Assembly (NCBI GenBank): GCA_016222805.1 | Contig: JACRQG010000008.1 | Coordinates: 523,253-587,252 of the forward strand | DNA: 64,000 nucleotides | Source: Verrucomicrobiota bacterium | Lineage (GTDB): Bacteria; Verrucomicrobiota; Verrucomicrobiia; Opitutales; Opitutaceae | Reading direction: 5' to 3' | Part shown: piece by piece, positions 59,822-64,000 of the stretch | Layout: every line of letters begins with the position of its first letter | How positions within the stretch are numbered: position 1 is the stretch's first letter | Position numbers and translations under genes: made by a program | Notes under the pieces: model-generated | Database searches by the model: none | Told to the model about the DNA's origin: nothing | The model's input: only the letters and a program-made list of their open reading frames with translations

Positions 59822-62245
59822 ATGTCCGAACTTCGTTTCGCCTTTCGCTCCCTGCTGCGCACGCCCGGATTCTCCGTCGTCGCGATCCTCACCCTGGCGG
59901 TCGCCATCGGGGCGTGTACCGCACTCTTCAGTGTCCTTCAGGCGGTGGTCCTCCGACCGCTGCCGTACCCGGAGCCGGAGAACCTGGTTTCGGTCTGGGC
60001 GGTGAACCAGGAGCGCAACCTGCAGGCACCGGCGGTCTCCTGGGAGAAGTACCTGGCGTTCCGGGAACGCCGGGATGTGTTCCGCGAACTGAGCCTCTCG
60101 GCCGGCAACGCCTTCACCCTCACGGACGGCCGGGGGGAGCCCGAACAGGTCTTCGGCCAGCAGGTATCCGCCAACTTCCTTCCCGTGCTGGGCCTCCAGC
60201 CGGGCCGCGGCCGCAACTTCCGGGAGGAGGAGGATCGCGCCGGGGGCGCCCCGGTCGCCATGATCAGCCGGCGGCTGTGGCAGACCCGCTTCAGTGCGGA
60301 CCCGGCCATTCTCGGCCGCCTCGTGCAGATCGATGGGGTGGCCCGCGAGATCATCGCGGTCCTGCCGGACCCCATGCCGGTCCCGTTCGCCAACACCGAC
60401 GTGGTGGTGACCCAGGCGCGGGAGCTTCCCTACCTGCAGCCGCAGCAGCGCGACTACGCCGTCTTCCACCAGGCGATCGGCCGCCTCGCGCCGGGCGTGA
60501 CGGTCGAGCAGGCCTCGGCCCGCCTGCGGGAGATGGCGCGCCAGTTCGCCACGGCCAACCCCGGCAAGCTGGATTCCGCCAACGAAAACGAGGTGCGGAC
60601 GCTCACCCAGCAGGTGCTCGGCAACCTCGGCCGCACATTTTGGGCGCTGGCAGGGGCGGTCGCCGCAGTTCTCCTGATCGCCTGCGCCAACATCGCCAAC
60701 CTCTTTCTCGTGCGCGTCAGCGCCCGCCAGAAGGAAATCGCCGTCCGGCTCGCCCTCGGGGCGGCCCGGGGCCGCGTGATCCGGCAGTTCCTGGGCGAGA
60801 GCCTCGGCTTCACCTTCGTCGCCTCGCTGCTGGGCGTCCTCCTCGCGTGGTGGAGCCTGCAGGGCATCCAGGCGCTCGCCGGCCAGCAACTGCCGCGCGG
60901 CAACGAGATCGCCCTCGACGGCACCGTGCTCGCCTTCGCGGTCGGTCTCGCCTTCGTCGCCAGCCTCCTGATCGGCGTCTATCCGGCCCTCCAGGCCTCC
61001 CGCACCGACGTCGGCGGCGTGCTCAAGGACAACCTCCGCGGGGCCGGCGGCGGCGCGGCGGCAAAGTCGTTTCGCCACGTGCTGGTCGTCTTCCAGATTG
61101 CCCTTTCGCTCTGCCTGCTGATCTGCGCCGGGCTGCTCGTGCTGAGCTTCCACCGCCTGCAGCGCACCGAACCCGGTTTCGCCACCGCCGGACGCGCCTT
61201 CGGCGCGATCAGCCTGCCAGCGTCGCGCTACTCCTCGCCGGAACTGGTGCGCGAGTTCTACTTCCGTCTGCAGGAACGCCTTCGCCAGGTCCCGGGCCTT
61301 GCCCGGGGCGCCCTGACCGCCAACCTGCCGCTGAACAACGGCGGTTTCCTCTCGCCGTACCTCATCCACGGCCGCCCCCTCGTGCCCTTCAGCGAGCGTC
61401 CGCTCGCCACGATCACCAACGTCAGCACCGACTACTTTGCCACCATCGGCATCGTGCTGCGCGCCGGGCGTTTCTTCGCCGACACGGACCGCGCCGACAA
61501 CCCGCCGGTCGCGATCATCAACGAGACTCTGGCGCGCAAGCTCTTCCCCAACGCCAACCCCCTCGATCATTCCTTCGTCATCGGCCCCAATTCCGACATC
61601 ATCGTCCGGATCGTCGGCGTCGTGCGCGACACCAAGACCGTCGGCCTCAACGTCCCCCCGCCAGACGAGATCTACTTTCCGCTCCTGCAGCGGGGCCCGA
61701 GCTTCTGCACCATGGTCGGCGAGGCCCGCCCCGGGCTGGCGGCGGCCGCCGTGATTCCGCTCCTCCGGCGCGCCCTGGCGGAGGTGGATCCCCTGCTGGC
61801 CCTCGCCCAGCCGCAGACGGTCGAGGCGCTGGTCGCTCAATCCATCGGCGTGCAGCGTCTGACGATGGCGCTCCTGATCTGCTTCGCCGTTCTGGCCGCC
61901 CTGCTCGCCATCGTCGGGGTGTATTCGGTCATGGCCTACACCGTGGTCCAGCGCACCGGCGAGATCGGTGTGCGCATCGCCTTGGGCGCCTCCGCGGCCG
62001 ACATCCTGCGTTCCATCTTCGGGCGGGCCGCGTGGCAAATCCTGCTCGGCCTGGCGCTCGGTCTCGGGGGTGCCTCCGCCGCCACCGTGCTCTTGCGCCA
62101 GGCGCTCTTCGAGGTGAATCCGCTCGATCCCACGGTGTTCGGCGGCGTCGCGGTGCTGTTCGCCTTGACCGCCGCGCTCGCGTGCCTCGTGCCCGCGCGC
62201 CGCGCCATCCGGGTCGATCCGATGGTGGCGCTGCGGGTGGAGTAG
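59822..62245 (+). CDS. ADOP-type FtsX/MacB duplicated permease (stand-alone)
   Basis: An 807-residue permease with the plan of the two others: MSELRFAFRSLLRTPGFSVV, first helix with AILTLAVAIGACTALFSVLQ, DGVAREIIAVLPDPM in the first periplasmic core, LLIACANIANLFLVR, ALGAARGRVIRQFLGESLG, and at the end VQRTGEIGVRIALGAS. It follows the ADOP gene at 57.1 kb after a 177-bp repeat-filled gap with no sigma-54 element or UAS, so it is either read through from upstream or has its own promoter. Confidence 0.94.
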   Translation: MSELRFAFRSLLRTPGFSVVAILTLAVAIGACTALFSVLQAVVLRPLPYPEPENLVSVWAVNQERNLQAPAVSWEKYLAFRERRDVFRELSLSAGNAFTLTDGRGEPEQVFGQQVSANFLPVLGLQPGRGRNFREEEDRAGGAPVAMISRRLWQTRFSADPAILGRLVQIDGVAREIIAVLPDPMPVPFANTDVVVTQARELPYLQPQQRDYAVFHQAIGRLAPGVTVEQASARLREMARQFATANPGKLDSANENEVRTLTQQVLGNLGRTFWALAGAVAAVLLIACANIANLFLVRVSARQKEIAVRLALGAARGRVIRQFLGESLGFTFVASLLGVLLAWWSLQGIQALAGQQLPRGNEIALDGTVLAFAVGLAFVASLLIGVYPALQASRTDVGGVLKDNLRGAGGGAAAKSFRHVLVVFQIALSLCLLICAGLLVLSFHRLQRTEPGFATAGRAFGAISLPASRYSSPELVREFYFRLQERLRQVPGLARGALTANLPLNNGGFLSPYLIHGRPLVPFSERPLATITNVSTDYFATIGIVLRAGRFFADTDRADNPPVAIINETLARKLFPNANPLDHSFVIGPNSDIIVRIVGVVRDTKTVGLNVPPPDEIYFPLLQRGPSFCTMVGEARPGLAAAAVIPLLRRALAEVDPLLALAQPQTVEALVAQSIGVQRLTMALLICFAVLAALLAIVGVYSVMAYTVVQRTGEIGVRIALGASAADILRSIFGRAAWQILLGLALGLGGASAATVLLRQALFEVNPLDPTVFGGVAVLFALTAALACLVPARRAIRVDPMVALRVE

Positions 62246-62272
62246 GCTGGCCCACTCCCGGGGGAGCGCATT

Positions 62273-62698
62273 CTATCCCGTCGCCAGGGGCGGGTTGATT
62301 TCGCGGAGAAACCGGGGCGCGGGAAACAGCCGCGTTTCCTTGCTGTGCTGGCCGAGGAGCGCCCGGGTGACCTCGTCGGGAAACAAGTCCGGTTCCTGGC
62401 TGATCGGCAGCACCTCCTCCCCGACCTCCCGGCGCACCCCGGCGCCGGCGTTGGCCGCCTCCTCGCCAATCGCCTGCGCCCAGCGCAGGCACCACGTCGG
62501 CTCGCACGAATCGTCGTCGTCATGGATGACGGTGAAGAGGTGTTCGCAGGCAAACGCGAGAAAGGCATCCCGATCGATGATCCGGGCCCGGGACTGCAGG
62601 AAGGCATCGGCGCAGAAATGTCGCTCGTCGATCTCGAGCACGATCTGGCCCGCGCGGCGGTACGCCCGCACGGGGGCGGCGGCGGAAGTGGCGTTCAT
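62273..62698 (-). CDS. Small hypothetical protein
   Basis: A 141-residue soluble protein starting MNATSAAAPVRAYRRAGQIV. It has LEIDERHFCADAFLQSRARI, FACEHLFTVIHDDDDSCEP and REVGEEVLPISQEPDLF. No family recognised. A LexA-like dyad lies about 39 nt upstream of the ATG; an in-frame start 12 codons earlier is possible but would reach nearer to the dyad. It converges with the third ADOP gene. Confidence 0.65.
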   Translation of the reverse strand: MNATSAAAPVRAYRRAGQIVLEIDERHFCADAFLQSRARIIDRDAFLAFACEHLFTVIHDDDDSCEPTWCLRWAQAIGEEAANAGAGVRREVGEEVLPISQEPDLFPDEVTRALLGQHSKETRLFPAPRFLREINPPLATG

Positions 62699-62736
62699 GC
62701 CGCCGGAGTGAAACCTCCCGGGACTTTTTGGCAAGT

Positions 62737-62750
62737 GTTCATTTGTACAC
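62737..62750. promoter_or_regulatory. LexA-box-like dyad
   Basis: TGTTC-ATTT-GTACA lies inside a larger dyad AGTGT..ACACT (62735-62752). As I recall, the LexA motif described for Verrucomicrobia is TGTTC-N4-GAACA; one base differs here. It is placed to control the small hypothetical gene on the minus strand. Confidence 0.4.
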
Positions 62751-62811
62751 TAGCCTGCATTCTCCCCCTTGCGGCTCAAAGCCGCCGCCCAAGCTCGAAA
62801 CATCGCACGAT

Positions 62812-62883
62812 GTCGCCGGTCGCGCTGAGGCCGGCCTGGCCCACGAGATCGATCGTTCCGCCCGGGTCGCCGCCCCCAGCTAC
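62812..62883 (+). repeat. REP-like palindromic doublet, copy 2
   Basis: The reverse complement of 16391-16463 aligns over all 72 bp: GCTGAGGCCGGCC, then GAGATCGA in the centre, GGGTCG and CGCCCCC, and GCTAC at the right end. It is in opposite orientation to copy 1. Confidence 0.8.
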
Positions 62884-63040
62884 AGCCCGAACCGTTCCTT
62901 TCTTCTCGTCCGGTTCTTTTTCGGCTCCATCCCCTTGGAACGAGTCGGCCGGAAAGAGCGAAAGGGCACGAAAGCAACTTTACGGAACGCTCCCTGCCCG
63001 TGCCGAATTACCGCCAAAGGACGAAGCGAAGCTCCGGTTG

Positions 63041-63080
63041 TAGCCGGTCGCGCTGAGGCCGGCCGCCGGGGTCGCGCACT
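63041..63080 (+). repeat. REP-like repeat, shortened copy 3
   Basis: GTAGCCGGTCGCGCTGAGGC and CGGC are followed directly by GCCGGGGTCGCGC: the left hairpin joined to part of the right one without the central GAGATCGA, as if the middle was deleted. Confidence 0.65.
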
Positions 63081-63131
63081 GTCGGCATCCCTTACGCCCG
63101 GCCGTGCAGTAGAAAACGCACGAGATCTGAA

Positions 63132-63175
63132 TTAGATAACCTAAATTAGCTAGATCCTTGAAATGGATTATCTAA
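63132..63175. promoter_or_regulatory. AT-rich dyad upstream of sigma-54 element
   Basis: TTAGATAA (63132-63139) and TTATCTAA (63168-63175) are exact inverted copies 36 bp apart centre to centre, with a half-like TTAGCTA between. They lie at about -106 to -63 relative to the predicted start, where enhancer sites for sigma-54 activators lie. It differs from the GTCCCA-type sites. Confidence 0.5.
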
Positions 63176-63211
63176 CGAAAAACTGCCGAAAATGGCCTCA
63201 AAAGTCGATTC

Positions 63212-63227
63212 TGGCACGTAGGTTGCA
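63212..63227 (+). promoter_or_regulatory. Sigma-54 promoter of VPDTA-CTERM gene (full consensus)
   Basis: TGGCACGTAGGTTGCA agrees with TGGCACG-N4-TTGCW at every defined position. Predicted start near 63238, 27 nt before the ATG. Confidence 0.78.
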
Positions 63228-63264
63228 CGACCGCCGCGGACCAAATCCAACGTTCCGCACCTCC

Positions 63265-63753
63265 ATGAAAGTCAACCCCCTCCTCCCCCGCCACCTCCGC
63301 GCCGGCCTGGCCCTTTGCTTCGCCTTGGCCGTGGCACCCCTCAGCCAGGCCGTCGTCATCACGCTGAACAATCACTTCTATGATGTGACGACGATCGTGG
63401 CCTATGAGACCGACCCTCTTCTCCGCACCACGCCGTGGTGGTACGAGAACGCGGGCAGCCAGGGGAACACCCTCGCCCTTTCGGCGGCGCAACAGGTTGG
63501 GTCCGCTTTCGGAGCCACGTACGTTGGGTATTTTGGGCCGTTCTTCTCGTGGAAACAGAGCAACAACGCCTCGTACACGACCGACCACACGTTGATGATG
63601 ATCGGCGGTTTTGGTCCCATGAATCAGGTCACCTGGGCCGTCGCGACTGAGGTCCCCGCCCCGGCGGTTCCGGACACCGCGGCGACGATCGGGCTGCTGG
63701 GCCTGGCGGCCACCTTGCTGGTAGTGGCCCGCCGTCGGACGCTTCGCGTGTAG
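63265..63753 (+). CDS. Exported VPDTA-CTERM protein
   Basis: A 162-residue protein. Start MKVNPLLPRHLRAGLALCFA gives a signal peptide ending PLSQAVV; a short domain with many aromatic residues follows (NNHFYDVTTIVAYETDP, YVGYFGPFFSWKQSNN); the tail is APAVPDTAATIGLLGLAATLLVVARRR: sorting motif VPDTA, hydrophobic helix, Arg cluster. It is a likely exosortase target of the VPDSG-like kind. The ATG 34 codons into the open frame was chosen because it lies downstream of the sigma-54 element and begins the signal peptide. Confidence 0.88.
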   Translation: MKVNPLLPRHLRAGLALCFALAVAPLSQAVVITLNNHFYDVTTIVAYETDPLLRTTPWWYENAGSQGNTLALSAAQQVGSAFGATYVGYFGPFFSWKQSNNASYTTDHTLMMIGGFGPMNQVTWAVATEVPAPAVPDTAATIGLLGLAATLLVVARRRTLRV

Positions 63754-63888
63754 CGCCCCGGCCCGGGCGCCCCTCGTCTCGGACGAACTGATACAACGGG
63801 CCCGGCGCCCGCCCCGCTTCCTTGCGCCCGCGCCGCCGCGTGGGAGCCGCGGCTCTGCGCGGGATCCAAAGCGGCCGGAGAAATGGCT

Positions 63889-64000
63889 TCACCCGCACGC
63901 CGCGCCCGCCCTCGCCGCCCCGCCGGCAGCCACGATCTCCGCCACCACGGAACGGGCGGACTCCTCCTGCACGTCCGCAATCACGAGGCGCGCCCCCTCC
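63889..64000 (-). pseudogene. C-terminally truncated short-chain dehydrogenase fragment (runs off window)
   Basis: On the minus strand, reading from the edge, EGARLVIADVQEESARSVVA and then EIVAAGG match the second strand and helix of SDR Rossmann folds, with the Asp that picks NAD. The frame then reads AARAGAACG and stops at TGA (63891-63889), where a normal SDR has about 190 more residues. Nothing SDR-like follows in any frame before the CTERM gene. Either a broken gene or a sharp deletion; the N-terminal part lies outside the window. Confidence 0.6.

Larger units (their letters stand above)
62699..63264. other. Intergenic stretch with repeats and regulatory sites
   Basis: It holds the LexA-like dyad (62737-62750), REP-like copy 2 (62812-62883), a shortened copy 3 (63041-63080), an AT-rich dyad (63132-63175) and the sigma-54 element (63212-63227). 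Stretch 62884-63040 shows no gene. Confidence 0.6.

Noticed and set aside
63184-63198. TGCCGAAAATGGCCT before the VPDTA-CTERM gene and TCCGGAAAATGCGTA at 54793 before the VPDGG-CTERM gene resemble the reverse complement of the GTCCCATTTTCGGGA site (11 of 15 each).
   Set aside because: The GTCCCA partner word is missing at the 7-nt spacing and the distances to the sigma-54 element (28 and 73 bp) differ from the 112-124 bp of the true sites. Not counted as regulon members.
1-64000. CRISPR arrays, tRNA or rRNA genes, integrases, insertion-sequence transposases.
   Set aside because: None seen on either strand; the only mobile-looking elements are the short palindromic repeats.

Overview
The window reads as high-GC chromosome of a Verrucomicrobium close to Opitutaceae. 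Signs of this are a TonB-dependent receptor beginning with the ...VVALSPFTVN... segment, exosortase targets with VPD- or PEP-type C-terminal tails, FtsX/MacB-type duplicated permeases (ADOP type), DUF1573 and DUF1080 proteins and an ECF sigma factor next to a CHAT protein. Assignment is from protein style only; there is no rRNA, tRNA, phage or CRISPR array here.

Layout. 1-5.5 kb (minus): an efflux operon of YbhGFSR type (TetR regulator, HlyD adaptor, two ABC ATPases with a 36-residue membrane peptide between them, two ABC-2 permeases, the last cut by the window edge). 5.7-24 kb: scattered metabolic and secreted genes, namely a kinase-fold-like protein, a secreted hypothetical, an MFS transporter, two PQQ-type propellers with a SYLF protein, a nucleotidyltransferase, a HutF-like deiminase, a threonine dehydratase with what looks like an isoleucine attenuator, an esterase divergent from a ceramidase-like protein, adenine deaminase, and a Tat-exported Gfo/Idh/MocA oxidoreductase. 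24-28 kb: TonB-dependent receptor and asparaginase. 28-33.2 kb (minus): three pseudopilin-like genes followed by PilM, PilN, PilO and PilP-like genes.

33.5-43.5 kb: a sigma-54 two-component cluster (small membrane protein, NtrC-type regulator, histidine kinase, VKOR-thioredoxin fusion, DUF1573 protein), then an efflux operon (HlyD adaptor, 23-residue membrane peptide, MacB-like ATPase, ADOP permease). 43.6-52 kb: DUF1080 protein, TolB-like propeller, small genes, and a CHAT-TPR / ECF sigma / FecR-like operon. 52-64 kb: three exosortase-target proteins, two more ADOP permeases, dispersed repeats, and a fragment of a short-chain dehydrogenase at the right edge.

The most interesting signal is a small regulon visible in the DNA. 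A two-part site, GTCCCATTTTCGGGA-N7-GTCCCA, stands 112-124 bp upstream of a sigma-54 -24/-12 element in front of the two-component cluster (33.5 kb) and of the adaptor/ATPase/ADOP operon (38.7 kb). A degenerate copy with the same geometry lies before a second ADOP gene (56.9 kb). I infer that the NtrC-type regulator at 33.9 kb controls its own cluster and these transporters. Two exosortase-target genes also carry good sigma-54 promoters (54.9 and 63.2 kb), one a full consensus match. Second is the attenuator before the threonine dehydratase: a 25-codon leader with four ATT isoleucine codons, a hairpin over its stop, a terminator, and an alternative pairing segment. A 72-73 bp palindromic repeat (REP-doublet-like) occurs twice plus one shortened copy.
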